64,000 nt of DNA, from positions 62,001-126,000 of the forward strand of contig NZ_FOTD01000001.1 of the NCBI RefSeq assembly GCF_900114465.1, written 5' to 3'. How positions within the stretch are numbered: the first letter of the stretch is position 1; each line of letters starts with the position of its first letter. Made by a program: the position numbers and the translations under genes. The DNA comes from Trichococcus palustris. Its GTDB lineage: Bacteria > Bacillota > Bacilli > Lactobacillales > Aerococcaceae. Shown here piece by piece: positions 7,485 through 18,647 of the stretch. The notes under the pieces were generated by a model, which saw nothing but the letters and a program-made list of their open reading frames with translations, was not told the DNA's origin and did no database searches.

Positions 7485-9554
7485 TTGGCTTATAAATATC
7501 TGGTCATTGTGGAATCACCTACAAAAGCCAAAACTATTGAAAAGTATCTCGGAAGAAACTACAAAGTGGTAGCAAGCAAAGGCCACTTGCGAGATTTACC
7601 GAAAAGTCGAATGGGTGTCGATTTTGAAAATGATTACCATCCGGACTATATTTCAATCCGAGGCAAAGGTGACCTAATAAAAGAACTAAAAAAATATGCG
7701 CGCAAAGCAGAAAAAATATTCTTGGCATCCGACCCGGATAGAGAAGGGGAAGCCATTGCCTGGCATCTTGCCCATCTGTTGGGATTGAACCCTGAAGATG
7801 ATATTCGCGTGGTATATAACGAAGTAACCAAAGAAGCGGTAAAAGAGGCCATCAAAAAACCACGTCCAATCAATATGGATTTGGTATCTTCCCAACAAGC
7901 GCGCAGAATCCTGGATCGTTTAGTGGGGTATTCCATATCGCCAATACTATGGAAGAAAGTGAAAAAGGGGCTCAGTGCTGGCCGGGTGCAATCCGTCGCA
8001 TTGAAGCTGATCATCAACCGCGAAGAGGACATTGCCAATTTTGAACCAGTGGAATCTTGGACGATTGATGGAACTTTTTTAAAGGATAAGCATACTTTCA
8101 ATGCCGCATTCTATGGCTTGGATGGCAAAAAAATGAAATTGAAAAACAAAGAAGAAGCTGATGCTGTCTTTGAAAAAATAAAATCGAATGCTTTCCAGAT
8201 TACCGATGTTACGAAGAAACAACAAAAAAGAAATCCAGCCCAACCCTTCACGACATCTTCGCTGCAACAAGAGGCCGCAAACAAATTGAATTTCAGAACA
8301 CGGAAAACGATGATGATTGCGCAAGAGCTTTATGAAGGTATCCCCCTAGGAAAAGAAGGGTCTGTCGGCCTGATCACATACATGAGAACGGACTCCACGC
8401 GAGTGTCAGCGGGTTCGATCGAAGAGGCTCATACCTATATCACGGAAACGTTTGGCGCCGACTACGCTATCGAAAAGCAAAGAAAAGTGAAGAATGCCGA
8501 GTCGGCCCAAGATGCGCATGAAGCGATCCGTCCATCCAGTGTCCTGCGCGTTCCCAGTGAAATCGAAAGCTTCTTGACGAAAGACCAATATAAATTATAT
8601 CAATTGATTTGGTCGCGATTTTTGGCGAGCCAAATGACTCCGGCAATTTTCGATACGATGAAAGTAGATTTGGTCCATGAAGATGTTTGGTTCCGCGCGA
8701 CGGGATCGAAAGAAAACTTCCCGGGTTACCGAAAAGTGTATATTGAAGGCAATACGAAGGAAAAGGATAACCTGTTGCCGGAAATGATCATCGGCGACAC
8801 CGTCTATTCAAAAGATATCGAACCGAATCAACACTTCTCGCAACCGCCTGCCCGCTATTCCGAGGCAACCTTGATCAAAGCTTTGGAAGAGAACGGGGTC
8901 GGAAGGCCGTCCACCTATGCGCCGACCATCGACACGATCCAAAAACGGTATTATGTCAAAGTCACCGCAAAACGCTTCGAACCGACCGAATTAGGAACGA
9001 TCGTCAATAGCTTGATTTCCGTTTATTTCCCTGACATCGTAAATATTTCCTTTACTGCAGGGATGGAAAAAGACTTGGACAGCATCGAGGAAGGCACAAT
9101 GGAATGGGTGAAGGTCATCGACCATTTCTATCGACCGTTTGCAGAAGAATTAGCAAAAGCTGAAGTCGAAATCGAAAAGATTGAGATCAAGGATGAACCA
9201 GCAGGGTTCGATTGCGACCTGTGCGGCCATCCGATGGTCATCAAAATAGGCAGATTCGGCAAATTTTATGCTTGCAGCAATTTCCCGGAATGCCGTAATA
9301 CAAAAGCGATCGTGAAAAAAATCAATGTTACCTGCCCGCTTTGCCACAAAGGCGAGGTCATCGAAAGAAAATCCAAGAAAAATCGTATTTTTTACGGTTG
9401 CGACCGGTATCCGGAATGCGAATTTGTTTCTTGGGATAAACCGATCGGACGCGATTGTCCGAAGTGTCAACATTATCTTGTTGAGAAGAAAGTAAAAGGC
9501 GGTATGCAAGTGAAATGCAGCCAGTGTGATTATGAAGAAGACTTACAGAAATAA
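7485..9554 (+). CDS. topA: DNA topoisomerase I
   Basis: Type IA topoisomerase (EC 5.6.2.1) relaxes negative supercoils by single-strand passage. The protein has 689 residues. The toprim domain starts with [19 protein letters not shown] and contains [13 protein letters not shown]. The catalytic tyrosine is Tyr299 in [12 protein letters not shown]. Three C-terminal four-cysteine zinc ribbons begin near CDLCGHP, CPLCHKG and CPKCQHY. The start is taken as TTG 7485 because GAGAGGGG precedes it and homologues begin Ala-Tyr-Lys-Tyr-Leu. An ATG at 7434 would add 17 unlikely residues. It has its own consensus promoter and is followed 22 bases later by trmFO. Confidence 0.94.
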   Translation: MAYKYLVIVESPTKAKTIEKYLGRNYKVVASKGHLRDLPKSRMGVDFENDYHPDYISIRGKGDLIKELKKYARKAEKIFLASDPDREGEAIAWHLAHLLGLNPEDDIRVVYNEVTKEAVKEAIKKPRPINMDLVSSQQARRILDRLVGYSISPILWKKVKKGLSAGRVQSVALKLIINREEDIANFEPVESWTIDGTFLKDKHTFNAAFYGLDGKKMKLKNKEEADAVFEKIKSNAFQITDVTKKQQKRNPAQPFTTSSLQQEAANKLNFRTRKTMMIAQELYEGIPLGKEGSVGLITYMRTDSTRVSAGSIEEAHTYITETFGADYAIEKQRKVKNAESAQDAHEAIRPSSVLRVPSEIESFLTKDQYKLYQLIWSRFLASQMTPAIFDTMKVDLVHEDVWFRATGSKENFPGYRKVYIEGNTKEKDNLLPEMIIGDTVYSKDIEPNQHFSQPPARYSEATLIKALEENGVGRPSTYAPTIDTIQKRYYVKVTAKRFEPTELGTIVNSLISVYFPDIVNISFTAGMEKDLDSIEEGTMEWVKVIDHFYRPFAEELAKAEVEIEKIEIKDEPAGFDCDLCGHPMVIKIGRFGKFYACSNFPECRNTKAIVKKINVTCPLCHKGEVIERKSKKNRIFYGCDRYPECEFVSWDKPIGRDCPKCQHYLVEKKVKGGMQVKCSQCDYEEDLQK

Positions 9555-9576
9555 TGTAATGGAGCGTGAGCATTAT

Positions 9577-10884
9577 ATGAGTACGAACAGTGTAAATGTC
9601 ATTGGGGCTGGCCTTGCCGGAAGCGAGGCTGCTTTTCAAATAGCGGAGCAAGGTGTCCAGGTAAACCTCTACGAAATGAGACCTAAAAAAATGACCCCGG
9701 CTCATCACACGAGTGGATTTGCCGAGTTGGTCTGCACCAATTCATTGCGTGCAAATCAAGTTACAAATGCTGCGGGATTGCTGAAAGAAGAGATGCGTCA
9801 CTTGCATTCCTTGATCATGCAAGCGGCAGATGCCACTTCTATCCCTGCCGGGGGAGCCTTAGCGGTTGATCGCGATACGTTTTCAGCCTACGTGACGAAA
9901 GCGTTGGAGGAGCATCCAAACATTACCATCCACCTGGATGAGCTGAATGAACTGCCTGAAGGGATCACGGTCGTCGCGACCGGCCCCTTGACGTCAGAGC
10001 CGTTAAGCAAAGCCATCCAAGCCTTCATCGAGTCGGAAGGGCTCTACTTCTACGATGCAGCTGCGCCTGTCATCGAAAGAGAAAGCATCGACATGAACAA
10101 GGTGTATCTGAAATCGCGTTACGATAAGGGCGAAGCCGCCTACCTGAACTGTCCGATGTCAAAAGAGGAATTTTCAGCCTTCTATCAAGAATTGATCCAT
10201 GCGGAAGTTGCGCCGGTCAATGAATTTGAAAAAGAAAAATATTTTGATGGCTGCATGCCGTTTGAAGTGATGGCTTCACGCGGCGAAAAAACCTTGCTGT
10301 TCGGACCGATGAAACCGGTCGGACTGGAAGACCCCAGAACTGGAGAAATCCCTTATGCCGTTGTCCAATTACGCCAAGACAATGCAGCCGGTTCTTTGTA
10401 TAATATCGTCGGTTTCCAGACACACCTGAAGTGGGGAGAACAAAAACGCATTCTGCAGATGATACCTGGACTTGAACACGCTGAAATTGTCCGATACGGC
10501 GTCATGCACCGGAATACCTTTTTGAATTCACCAAGCGTCTTGAGGGCAACCTACCAAAGCTTGAAGCGGGATAACCTCTTCTTCGCGGGACAAATGACCG
10601 GCGTCGAAGGGTATGTCGAAAGTGCCGCCAGCGGACTGCTGGCTGGATTGAATGCCGCAAGGATGGCGAAAGGGTCTGGATGCGTCGTGTTTCCAAAAAA
10701 CACGATGATCGGTGCGATGTCGCATTACATCACGAATACCGACAGCAAACACTTCCAACCGATGAATGCAAACTTTGGCATCATCGAGCCGCTGGAAAAA
10801 CGAATAAAAGATAAAGTACTAAAAAATCAAACACTGGCGGATCGAGCCCTGAAATCTTTGGAGGAATTTGTCCAAACAATTTAA
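9577..10884 (+). CDS. trmFO: folate-dependent tRNA (uracil-54-C5)-methyltransferase TrmFO
   Basis: TrmFO (EC 2.1.1.74) makes the T54 base of tRNA using methylene-tetrahydrofolate and FADH2. The 435-residue length is exactly that of the family. The N terminus [14 protein letters not shown] is the FAD-binding GxGxxG fold. The CTNSLR motif, a [10 protein letters not shown] stretch and the late [16 protein letters not shown] are diagnostic. ATG 9577 is chosen over an ATG at 9526 because the upstream one overlaps topA and would add residues before the dinucleotide fold; GGAG at 9561-9564 is a weak ribosome site. The topA-trmFO-xerC order matches Bacillus. Confidence 0.94.
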   Translation: MSTNSVNVIGAGLAGSEAAFQIAEQGVQVNLYEMRPKKMTPAHHTSGFAELVCTNSLRANQVTNAAGLLKEEMRHLHSLIMQAADATSIPAGGALAVDRDTFSAYVTKALEEHPNITIHLDELNELPEGITVVATGPLTSEPLSKAIQAFIESEGLYFYDAAAPVIERESIDMNKVYLKSRYDKGEAAYLNCPMSKEEFSAFYQELIHAEVAPVNEFEKEKYFDGCMPFEVMASRGEKTLLFGPMKPVGLEDPRTGEIPYAVVQLRQDNAAGSLYNIVGFQTHLKWGEQKRILQMIPGLEHAEIVRYGVMHRNTFLNSPSVLRATYQSLKRDNLFFAGQMTGVEGYVESAASGLLAGLNAARMAKGSGCVVFPKNTMIGAMSHYITNTDSKHFQPMNANFGIIEPLEKRIKDKVLKNQTLADRALKSLEEFVQTI

Positions 10885-10956
10885 GAAAGGCCCGCTGACA
10901 TTGAAATCTCCCCAACATTGTGATAAATTTAATCATAAGATGTTGGAGGGATTTTT

Positions 10957-11883
10957 TTGCGCAATCAGGAATTAATTGACCGCTTTATGAACTACTTAGC
11001 TATCGAAAGGCGCTATTCGGTGGAAACCGTAAAGGCTTACTTGTTGGATTTGCAGAAATTTGAACAATTTTTGGCGGAAAGCGGGAACGCGTCCTTGCTT
11101 GCGGTAACCATTTACGACATTCGCCTCTATTTAAGTTTTTTGGATGAACAGAAGTTAAGCCGCAACACGATTTCGCGCGCGCTGTCCAGCTTACGGGGAT
11201 TTTATAATTTTCTTATCCGGAATGACATCATGACAGAGAATCCGCTAGCCTACATTTCGTTCAAAAAGAAGAATTTAAGGCTTCCGCAATATCTATATGA
11301 AGAAGAATTGGAAAAGCTATTGGCTGCAGCCAGAGGGAATAAACCGCTGGATTACCGCAATGCAGCATTGATAGAACTGCTGTACGCTACCGGCATCCGG
11401 GTAAGCGAGTGCAAGAACATCCGCTTGGATGACATCGCTTTCGATTTGGGCGTCGTGCTGGTGCTCGGCAAGGGGAACAAGGAAAGGTATGTCCCGTTCG
11501 GCCATTATGCAGCCGACGCCATCCAAGAATATCTGGAAAAAGGCCGGAAGGTTCTGATGACGGAAAATCAGCGCGAACATGATAAGCTGTTCGTCAACCG
11601 GCTCGGAGATCCGATCACGTCTGGTGGTGTGGAATATGTGTTGAAGCAGGTGATGAAGAAGACGGGTTTGACCGGCGATCTCCATCCGCATATGCTCCGC
11701 CATACCTTTGCGACTGATATGCTTAATAACGGGGCGGATATGCGCACGGTCCAAGAGCTTTTGGGGCATGCCAGTCTCTCCTCTACGCAGATCTATACGC
11801 ACGTGACGAAAGATGCTCTGCAAAGGAACTATAACCTGTATCATCCCCGCGCTAAGCGGGGATCTCATGAATTGGAGGAATGA
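10957..11883 (+). CDS. xerC: tyrosine recombinase XerC
   Basis: XerC (CodV in Bacillus) resolves chromosome dimers at dif sites together with XerD. The 308-residue protein has an N-terminal SAM-like core-binding domain (about residues 1-90) and a catalytic domain. The expected residues are visible: Arg in YATGIRVSE, Lys in GKGNKERYVP, His-x-x-Arg in HPHMLRHTFAT, His in ELLGHASL and nucleophile Tyr280 in IYTHVT. Translation begins at TTG 10957 behind TTGGAGGG. It ends three bases before hslV and belongs to the xerC-hslV-hslU-codY unit found in Bacillus and enterococci. Confidence 0.92.
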   Translation: MRNQELIDRFMNYLAIERRYSVETVKAYLLDLQKFEQFLAESGNASLLAVTIYDIRLYLSFLDEQKLSRNTISRALSSLRGFYNFLIRNDIMTENPLAYISFKKKNLRLPQYLYEEELEKLLAAARGNKPLDYRNAALIELLYATGIRVSECKNIRLDDIAFDLGVVLVLGKGNKERYVPFGHYAADAIQEYLEKGRKVLMTENQREHDKLFVNRLGDPITSGGVEYVLKQVMKKTGLTGDLHPHMLRHTFATDMLNNGADMRTVQELLGHASLSSTQIYTHVTKDALQRNYNLYHPRAKRGSHELEE

Positions 11884-11886
11884 AGG

Positions 11887-12411
11887 ATGACAACAATCTG
11901 CGCAGTACAGTACAACGGGAAATCGGCGATGGCCGGTGACGGACAAGTAACGATGGGCGAATCCGTTATCATGAAAGGCACAGCAAAAAAAATCCGGCGC
12001 ATCTACAACGATGAAGTCATCGTCGGATTTGCGGGTGGTGTTGCCGACGCCTTCACGCTGGAAGATAAATTTGAAGAAAAACTGAATCAATACAAAGGTA
12101 ACCTGCTGCGCGCCTCCATAGAAGTCGCCAAAGAGTGGCGTGGAGACCGTGCCTTGCAAAAATTGGAAGCCCTCCTGATCGTGATGAACAGAGACCAGAT
12201 GCTGCTCGTTTCGGGGAGCGGCGAAGTCATTGAACCAGATGACGGCATTCTCACCATCGGTTCCGGCGGTAATTTCGCTTTGGCGGCGGCCCGCGCCTTG
12301 AAACGAAAAGGGACAGGGCTATCGGCTAAGGAAATAGCCTATGAGAGTCTGAAGATTGCTTCCGAGATTTGCGTATTTACCAATGATAATATTATCGTTG
12401 AAGAATTTTAG
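11887..12411 (+). CDS. hslV: HslV (ClpQ) protease subunit
   Basis: HslV is the proteolytic dodecamer of the ATP-dependent HslUV protease. The 174-residue sequence begins Met-Thr-Thr-Ile, so removal of Met exposes the catalytic N-terminal threonine (a few Firmicutes instead expose serine). The [11 protein letters not shown] segment and the late [15 protein letters not shown] are family hallmarks. GGAGG upstream lies at the end of xerC. The gene starts three bases after the xerC stop and is followed 14 bases later by its ATPase partner, so subunit production is coupled. Confidence 0.94.
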   Translation: MTTICAVQYNGKSAMAGDGQVTMGESVIMKGTAKKIRRIYNDEVIVGFAGGVADAFTLEDKFEEKLNQYKGNLLRASIEVAKEWRGDRALQKLEALLIVMNRDQMLLVSGSGEVIEPDDGILTIGSGGNFALAAARALKRKGTGLSAKEIAYESLKIASEICVFTNDNIIVEEF

Positions 12412-12425
12412 GGGGTGAATGAGAA

Positions 12426-13838
12426 ATGGACGGAAAATATAACCAAACACCTAGAGAGATTGTAAAGGAATTGGATAAATATATCATCGGCCAAGACGCG
12501 GCTAAAAAAGCCATCGCCGTAGCATTGCGGAACAGATACCGCAGGCTGAAGCTGGATGCCGTTATGCAGCAGGAAGTGACGCCTAAGAACATCCTCATGA
12601 TCGGTCCTACCGGTGTGGGTAAAACGGAATTGGCAAGAAGATTGGCGTTGCTGGTGGAAGCCCCTTTTGTAAAGGTTGAAGCGACAAAATTTACGGAAGT
12701 AGGCTATGTAGGGCGTGACGTTGAATCAATGGTCCGGGATTTGGTGGAGAACGCCATCCAGATCGTTGAAAAGCAAAAACGCAGTGAGGTCTACAGCAAA
12801 GCCTACGAACAGGCTTTGCAACGATTGGCGAAAGCATTAAAGCCGGGTATCAAGAAAGCTAAACCGCAAAGCAAAGAGGCGGACAGTTGGCAAACCATGT
12901 TCAAAAATATGGGGATGCCGCTTCCCGGCGAAATGGAAGAGGAAGTTTCCGAGGAGGTGACGACCGAGATCGCCAAGGAACGCATCGAAATCATCGAGCA
13001 ATTGCGCAAAGGCTTGCTCGACAATCGCGAAGTGACCATCCAAGTTGAGGAAAAACAAGGCAGTCCGTTGGGTGCAGGTGGGAACAACGAGCAAATGATG
13101 ATGTTGCAGTCAGCTTTTGAATCCTTTACCCCTAAAAAGAAAATCAAACGGACGCTGAAAGTGGCCGACGCTATCGGCATTCTCGTGCAGGAAGAGACGG
13201 ATAAGTTGGTCAACAAAGATGATATTTCTCTGGAAGCATTGAAGATAGCGGAGATGAACGGCATTATTTTCATTGATGAAATCGATAAAATCACTTCAAA
13301 ATCACAACATACTGGGGAAGTATCGCGCGAAGGCGTCCAGCGGGATATCTTGCCTATCGTGGAAGGTTCGCAAGTTTCGACAAAATATGGATCGATTCAA
13401 ACGGATCACATTCTGTTCATTGCTTCGGGTGCGTTCCACGTTTCCAAGCCGAGCGACTTGATTCCTGAGTTGCAGGGCCGATTCCCGATCAGGGTGGAAT
13501 TGAATGATTTAACGGAGGATGACTTCGTCAAGATCCTTACGGAACCGAATAACGCCTTGTTGAAACAATACATCGCATTGCTGGGGACGGAGGATGTCCA
13601 CATCACCTTCACGCAGGAGGCCATCCGGAGAATGGCGAAAATCGCAACCCAGGTGAACGAAGAGACGGACAATATCGGAGCAAGAAGATTGCATACCATC
13701 ATGGAAAAATTATTGGAAGATTTGCTTTTTGAAGCATCCGAGATACCCGGAAATCAAATCACCATCACCGAAAATTATGTGGATGAAAAATTGGCGCACA
13801 TCGTCGAAAATAAGGATTTACGAAGATATATCCTATAA
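12426..13838 (+). CDS. hslU: HslU (ClpY) unfoldase ATPase
   Basis: HslU is the AAA+ hexamer that unfolds substrates and feeds them to HslV. The 470-residue protein has Walker [15 protein letters not shown] (about residues 60-73), an intermediate I-domain between Walker A and B, Walker [11 protein letters not shown], the sensor region [20 protein letters not shown] and a C-terminal tail. The tail ends DLRRYIL, as needed to dock into HslV pockets. It is immediately downstream of hslV. No CtsR or CIRCE-like heat-shock operator is visible upstream of the xerC unit. Confidence 0.95.
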   Translation: MDGKYNQTPREIVKELDKYIIGQDAAKKAIAVALRNRYRRLKLDAVMQQEVTPKNILMIGPTGVGKTELARRLALLVEAPFVKVEATKFTEVGYVGRDVESMVRDLVENAIQIVEKQKRSEVYSKAYEQALQRLAKALKPGIKKAKPQSKEADSWQTMFKNMGMPLPGEMEEEVSEEVTTEIAKERIEIIEQLRKGLLDNREVTIQVEEKQGSPLGAGGNNEQMMMLQSAFESFTPKKKIKRTLKVADAIGILVQEETDKLVNKDDISLEALKIAEMNGIIFIDEIDKITSKSQHTGEVSREGVQRDILPIVEGSQVSTKYGSIQTDHILFIASGAFHVSKPSDLIPELQGRFPIRVELNDLTEDDFVKILTEPNNALLKQYIALLGTEDVHITFTQEAIRRMAKIATQVNEETDNIGARRLHTIMEKLLEDLLFEASEIPGNQITITENYVDEKLAHIVENKDLRRYIL

Positions 13839-13938
13839 AGAATCAGCAGAAATTGGCCTGTGCATGATGAATGACCATTTCTGACAGATGGGTACAAGCT
13901 GCAACTATTTTCTAATAGGGAGACATGTGGGGGAAACT

Positions 13939-14748
13939 ATGGATGAATTATTAGAAAAGTTAAGAAGAATCAATAAGATGCTCCAAAAAGAAGGCGGCTT
14001 CGTTACCGCGGCTCATAAAAAAGGCTCATTGCCTTTTACCGAAATGGCCACCGTGTTAGGGGACATTTTGGGGGCCAATACGTATCTGATCGATTTATAT
14101 GGGAATCTGTTGGGCTACAGTGAAGCGACCGATATAAACAACTATCGCATCAAGCAGATGCTGACAGACACAAAATTTCCTGAACAATACGCCCAAAATT
14201 TATCCGCGCTGTACCAGACGACCGCTAATATCGGCATCGAATCGGATATGACGGCTTTTCCGATCGAGAGCCGGGATCTGTTCATTACCGGGATGACGAC
14301 CATCATCCCGATTTTTGCGGCCGGGAAGCGGTTGGGAAGCTTGATTTTAGCAAGGATGGCTCCGGTGTTCGACAGCGGCGATTTGATCCTTGCGGAGCAT
14401 GGCGCGACCGTTATCGGGATGGAGATGCTCCATTCCATCAATTTGGTGACGGAAGAGGCGACGCGCGTCACAACCATGATCCAGATTGCAGTCAAGTCAT
14501 TGTCGTTCAGTGAGTTGGAGGCCGTAAAAGCGATTTTTCGGCATTTCTCATCGCTGGAGGAACGGATCACCGCGTCCAAGATAGCGGAAGAAAACAACAT
14601 CACCCGCTCGGTCATTGTCAATGGCTTGCGTAAGTTGGAATCTGCAGGGATCATCGAAACCAGATCGCTGGGGATGAAGGGGACATTCATCAAGGTTGCC
14701 TCTACGCAATTATTGGATGCATTGCAGAAAGCCTTGTTTTCTAAATAA
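13939..14748 (+). CDS. codY: GTP/branched-chain amino acid-sensing repressor CodY
   Basis: CodY represses many amino-acid, peptide-uptake and adaptation genes when GTP and branched-chain amino acids are plentiful. The 269-residue protein has the N-terminal GAF ligand-binding domain (about residues 1-155) and a C-terminal winged helix. The recognition region ASKIAEENNITRSVIVNGLR is the family signature. ATG 13939 behind GTGGGGG is preferred over an ATG at 13888, because homologues begin Met-x-x-Leu-Leu-x-Lys. The spacer after hslU holds a hairpin without a T run (13847-13883), so codY may be partly cotranscribed with hslVU. The opp and urease operons here are plausible targets, but no good CodY box was seen. 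Confidence 0.94.
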   Translation: MDELLEKLRRINKMLQKEGGFVTAAHKKGSLPFTEMATVLGDILGANTYLIDLYGNLLGYSEATDINNYRIKQMLTDTKFPEQYAQNLSALYQTTANIGIESDMTAFPIESRDLFITGMTTIIPIFAAGKRLGSLILARMAPVFDSGDLILAEHGATVIGMEMLHSINLVTEEATRVTTMIQIAVKSLSFSELEAVKAIFRHFSSLEERITASKIAEENNITRSVIVNGLRKLESAGIIETRSLGMKGTFIKVASTQLLDALQKALFSK

Positions 14749-14795
14749 AAGAGAAAACAGCGGGAACGAGAAGTATAATAATGGGGGACTCAGTA

Positions 14796-15668
14796 ATGGA
14801 ATTTGTAATAGAAAATCAACACCTTACCGTAAAAGTGAAAGACGTGGGGGCAGAAATAATCAGTGTCACCGCTAAGGAGACAGGGATCGAATACATCTGG
14901 CAAGGTGATGAGAAGGTTTGGAACAGGCATGCACCCATCTTATTCCCGATAGTCGGCCGATTAAAGGAAGATACCTACCACTATAAAGGTACTCCTTATC
15001 ATTTAACGCAGCATGGATTCGCAAGGGACAGCAAGTTTCATGTCCATGAACGCCTATCCGACAGCATCACGTTTATTTTGCAGCCGAACGAGCGTTTCCT
15101 GTCTGTTTATCCGTTCCTATTCGGGCTTCAGATAACGTACCGACTCTTCAAAAATGAACTGGTGGTCACCTACAAAGTGAAGAATATGGATGAAAAAACC
15201 ATGTTCTTCTCCATCGGTGGGCATCCGGGGTTCAACGTCCCATTGGCTGGGGAAACGGTGTTTACGGATTATGCCATCACCATCGAGCCTGCCATCGAGC
15301 GGGAACGCATTTTCCTGCGGGGGCCATTTGTCGCGGCAGAAGACAGCAGACGGGTGAACCAAAATCATATTCCGCTGGAACATGGGCTGTTTGCCGATGA
15401 TGCCATCATCTTCAAAGCCGGACAACCAATGACCCTGACGCTCACTTCAACGAAGGATAGCCATGGCGTGAAAATGACGGTCAAGGACTTCGATTATGTA
15501 GGCATCTGGACCAAGAATCAAAGCGATGCAACGTATATCTGCATTGAACCGTGGTGTGGGCTTGCCGACTTTACAAATTCAGATGGGGACATCGAACATA
15601 AACAAGCCATCCATTCGCTGAATGCAGGGGAAAAATTCACGGCAGAACATAAAATCGAATTCTTTTAA
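14796..15668 (+). CDS. aldose 1-epimerase family protein (LacX-like)
   Basis: This 290-residue protein belongs to the galactose-mutarotase superfamily and most resembles the LacX/YeaD-like branch. Visible markers are FPIVGRLKED near residue 55, HGFARDSKF, a central HPGFNVP with a conserved histidine and the C-terminal CIEPWCGLAD, whose glutamate would be the base. Members interconvert sugar anomers or hexose phosphates; the substrate here cannot be told. GGGGGA before ATG 14796 is a better ribosome site than that for an ATG at 14781. It ends at a bidirectional terminator shared with plsY. Confidence 0.8.
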   Translation: MEFVIENQHLTVKVKDVGAEIISVTAKETGIEYIWQGDEKVWNRHAPILFPIVGRLKEDTYHYKGTPYHLTQHGFARDSKFHVHERLSDSITFILQPNERFLSVYPFLFGLQITYRLFKNELVVTYKVKNMDEKTMFFSIGGHPGFNVPLAGETVFTDYAITIEPAIERERIFLRGPFVAAEDSRRVNQNHIPLEHGLFADDAIIFKAGQPMTLTLTSTKDSHGVKMTVKDFDYVGIWTKNQSDATYICIEPWCGLADFTNSDGDIEHKQAIHSLNAGEKFTAEHKIEFF

Positions 15669-15707
15669 ATCCCGGCAGATCCGCTCAGGGCTGCTGATCC
15701 AGGACCA

Positions 15708-15756
15708 AAAAAGGGCGCCCCTAAATCATGCTTGATGATTTAGGGGTGCCCTTTTT
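15708..15756. terminator. bidirectional terminator between lacX-like gene and plsY
   Basis: A 21-base arm (15708-15728) pairs almost perfectly with 15736-15756. It is flanked by A and T runs that serve both strands. It separates two convergent genes. Confidence 0.85.
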
Positions 15757-15767
15757 CTTTGCGTTGT

Positions 15768-16367
15768 TTATTTGCTTTCCTTGGCTCTATACCCGAAAGG
15801 AACCTTGCTTTCGGTTCCGTTTTTGATCCGTTCGATATTCGAACGATGACGGTAGGTGATGAATATCGTCAAGAAAACGGTCACGGTGGTCAGAGCCCAA
15901 TCGTGGAAGGAAAAGGAAACGACAATGGCCGTCAGACAGGCTAAGATGCTGGAGAGACTGACCATCCGGGAAAAATAAAGATAGACCAAAAAGAAGACGA
16001 TAGCGATCATGAAAAAAGGCGGATTGTACGCCAGTATGATACCCGCGCTGGTGGCAACGGCCTTTCCTCCTTTAAAACCGGCAAAAATAGGATACGTATG
16101 TCCGATTGCCGCAATGACACCGATGAGCAAAGGGTGTATACTCAAGCCAAACCACAGGGGCAATAGCGTTGCGATGGAGCCTTTTAAAATATCCATGATC
16201 AATACGACTGTGCCGGCTTTTTTGCCTAATACGCGGTAGGTATTCGTTGTTCCCGAATTGCCGCTGCCGAGTTTACGGATATCTGTGTGGTAAAAATATT
16301 TGCCTATCCAAATACCTGAAGGGATGGAACCCAACAAGTATGCAAGGATGATGACGATTGCTGTCAT
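15768..16367 (-). CDS. plsY: acyl-phosphate:glycerol-3-phosphate acyltransferase PlsY
   Basis: PlsY (EC 2.3.1.275) is the integral membrane enzyme that starts phospholipid synthesis by moving the acyl group from acyl-phosphate to glycerol-3-phosphate. The 199-residue protein has about five membrane helices. Its three active-site loops are visible as GSGNSGTTNTYRVLG, the FKGGKAVATSAG glycine loop and a C-terminal loop with HRSNIERI. AGGAGTG upstream of the ATG at 16367 is a good ribosome site. It diverges from parE, as in many Firmicutes. Confidence 0.92.
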   Translation of the reverse strand: MTAIVIILAYLLGSIPSGIWIGKYFYHTDIRKLGSGNSGTTNTYRVLGKKAGTVVLIMDILKGSIATLLPLWFGLSIHPLLIGVIAAIGHTYPIFAGFKGGKAVATSAGIILAYNPPFFMIAIVFFLVYLYFSRMVSLSSILACLTAIVVSFSFHDWALTTVTVFLTIFITYRHRSNIERIKNGTESKVPFGYRAKESK

Positions 16368-16496
16368 TCTTTCTTCACTCCTATTGTTGAAACTAAATAT
16401 CAGATTTTCAATTCCCTATCATTCTAACATTTTATGTGTTTTTTTCCTATAGGGGGTGTGATACTAGTTGCATTTAGCGTAAAACCGTTTTATTCT

Positions 16497-16524
16497 TTTC
16501 AAATTCGATATTTTAAAGTATGAT
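16497..16524 (+). promoter_or_regulatory. possible parE-parC promoter
   Basis: TTTCAA (16497-16502) and TATGAT (16519-16524) are spaced by 16 bases, about 44 bases before the parE start. The -35 box is weak. Confidence 0.35.
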
Positions 16525-16567
16525 AGAATAGATGTTCGTATAAGGACAGATATGAAGGAGTTTTTTC

Positions 16568-18646
16568 ATGGCACAAGATAAAGTATTTAATTATGATGAC
16601 GACTCCATTCAAGTCCTCGAAGGACTTGAAGCAGTCAGAAAAAGACCAGGAATGTATATCGGGTCGACCGATGCACGCGGCTTGCATCATTTAGTATATG
16701 AAATTGTCGACAATGCGGTAGATGAGGCGTTGTCAGGCTATGCCGATAAAATAGACGTCACCATCCATAAGGATCAAAGTGTCAGCGTGAAAGACAACGG
16801 ACGCGGCATGCCAACCGGTTTGCATGCATCCGGAGTTCCGACCATCCAAGTCATTTTCACTGTACTGCACGCCGGCGGAAAGTTTGGACAAGGCGGCTAT
16901 AAGACTTCAGGAGGTCTTCACGGGGTAGGCGCGAGTGTTGTGAACGCTCTGTCGGAATGGCTGGAAGTTTCCGTAATCAGGGAACATGAAGTCTATAAGA
17001 TGTCTTTCAAAAACGGCGGCAAGCCGGCAAACAAGCTGACCAAAGAAAAAAATGTGCAGAAGGACAATGGATCGCTGATCCATTTTTTGCCCGACAAAGA
17101 AATATTCGGCACAGCGCAATTATCCTATGAAGTATTGGCAGAGCGGTTCCGTGAATCAGCGTTTCTGCTGAAAGGCTTGAAAATCACGCTCACGGACGAA
17201 CGCTCCGACAAAAGCGAGACCTTTTGCTACGAAGAAGGCATCAAGGAATTTGTCGCTTACCTGAACGAGGAAAAGGATACGTTGCATGAAATCGTCTATT
17301 TCAGCGGCGAATCGGATGGCATTGAGGTCGAGTTCTCTTTCCAATACAATGACGGCTATTCAGAGACCATCTTGTCATTCGTAAACAATGTCCGGACCAA
17401 GGACGGCGGCACGCATGAAGTCGGTGCGAAAACGGCTATAACGAAAGCATTCAACGAATATGCCCGGAAAATCGGCATGCTGAAGGAAAAAGATAAGAAC
17501 CTGGAAGGCAGTGACGTCCGCGAAGGGTTGTCGGCCGTATTGTCTTTACGTGTCCCTGAAAATCTCTTGCAGTTTGAAGGACAAACAAAGGAAAAATTGG
17601 GGACCCCGCAAGCAAGAGCAGCCGTCGACAGTCTGATCAGCGAGCAATTAAGCTATTATCTGATTGAGAACGGCGAAACGGCACAAATGCTTGCCCGGAA
17701 ATCTTTGAAAGCAAGAGAGGCAAGAAACGCTGCCCGTAAGGCAAGGGAAGATACACGGAACGGTAAGAAACGCCAAAAGAACGAATCCCTGCTTTCCGGC
17801 AAACTGACACCTGCGCAGAGCAAGAATCCAAAGAAAAATGAATTGTTCCTGGTCGAAGGAGATTCCGCCGGCGGATCCGCAAAACAGGGAAGGGACCGCA
17901 AATTCCAGGCGATCCTTCCGTTGCGAGGGAAAGTCGTCAATACGGAACGCGCCAGTATCCAGGATATTATGAAGAACGAAGAAATCAACACCATTATCCA
18001 TACCGTAGGGGCCGGGGTCGGCGCCGATTTTGACGTCAAGGACAGCAACTACGATAAAATCATCATCATGACCGATGCGGACACGGATGGTGCGCATATC
18101 CAGATTCTGCTGTTGACCTTCTTCTATCGCTATATGAAGCCGCTGTTGGACGCCGGAAAGATTTATTTGGCGCAGCCGCCACTTTATAAGGTTTCAAAAG
18201 GGATCGGGAAATCCGAAAAGATCGAGTATGCCTGGACCGAAAAAGAGCTAGCCGCAAAAATCGCTATCATCGGCAAAGGCTACATCCTGCAACGCTACAA
18301 AGGGTTGGGTGAAATGAATGCGGACCAGCTTTGGGAAACCACAATGGATCCGGATACGAGAACGCTGATCCGTGTCCTCATCGATGACAAAGCGCAAGCG
18401 GAACGCAGGGTGACCACTCTGATGGGCGATAAAGTAGAACCGCGCCGCAAATGGATAGAGGAGCATGTCGAATTTTCCATGGAAGACAAAAAGAGCATCC
18501 TGGAGGAAGGGTTATCCGAAAATGCAACGGAAGATGGCCAAGCACATATGCAGGAGCAAGTAAAGAAAGAGGCTATCGAGAAGCAAGACTCCTCGGAACA
18601 TGAGATTGAGCAGATAGCATTAGATTTTGAAAGTGGTGAAGAGTAA
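16568..18646 (+). CDS. parE: DNA topoisomerase IV subunit B
   Basis: ParE supplies ATP hydrolysis for decatenation of sister chromosomes. The 692-residue protein has the GHKL ATPase ([12 protein letters not shown] and a [18 protein letters not shown] lid), a transducer domain and the toprim domain ([15 protein letters not shown], then DADTDGAHI). The C-terminal tail is acidic and a little longer than usual. It is ParE rather than GyrB because it is paired with parC and lies beside plsY, the standard Gram-positive order. GAAGGAG precedes ATG 16568. The stop lies one base before the parC start codon. Confidence 0.94.
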   Translation: MAQDKVFNYDDDSIQVLEGLEAVRKRPGMYIGSTDARGLHHLVYEIVDNAVDEALSGYADKIDVTIHKDQSVSVKDNGRGMPTGLHASGVPTIQVIFTVLHAGGKFGQGGYKTSGGLHGVGASVVNALSEWLEVSVIREHEVYKMSFKNGGKPANKLTKEKNVQKDNGSLIHFLPDKEIFGTAQLSYEVLAERFRESAFLLKGLKITLTDERSDKSETFCYEEGIKEFVAYLNEEKDTLHEIVYFSGESDGIEVEFSFQYNDGYSETILSFVNNVRTKDGGTHEVGAKTAITKAFNEYARKIGMLKEKDKNLEGSDVREGLSAVLSLRVPENLLQFEGQTKEKLGTPQARAAVDSLISEQLSYYLIENGETAQMLARKSLKAREARNAARKAREDTRNGKKRQKNESLLSGKLTPAQSKNPKKNELFLVEGDSAGGSAKQGRDRKFQAILPLRGKVVNTERASIQDIMKNEEINTIIHTVGAGVGADFDVKDSNYDKIIIMTDADTDGAHIQILLLTFFYRYMKPLLDAGKIYLAQPPLYKVSKGIGKSEKIEYAWTEKELAAKIAIIGKGYILQRYKGLGEMNADQLWETTMDPDTRTLIRVLIDDKAQAERRVTTLMGDKVEPRRKWIEEHVEFSMEDKKSILEEGLSENATEDGQAHMQEQVKKEAIEKQDSSEHEIEQIALDFESGEE

Positions 18647-18647
18647 G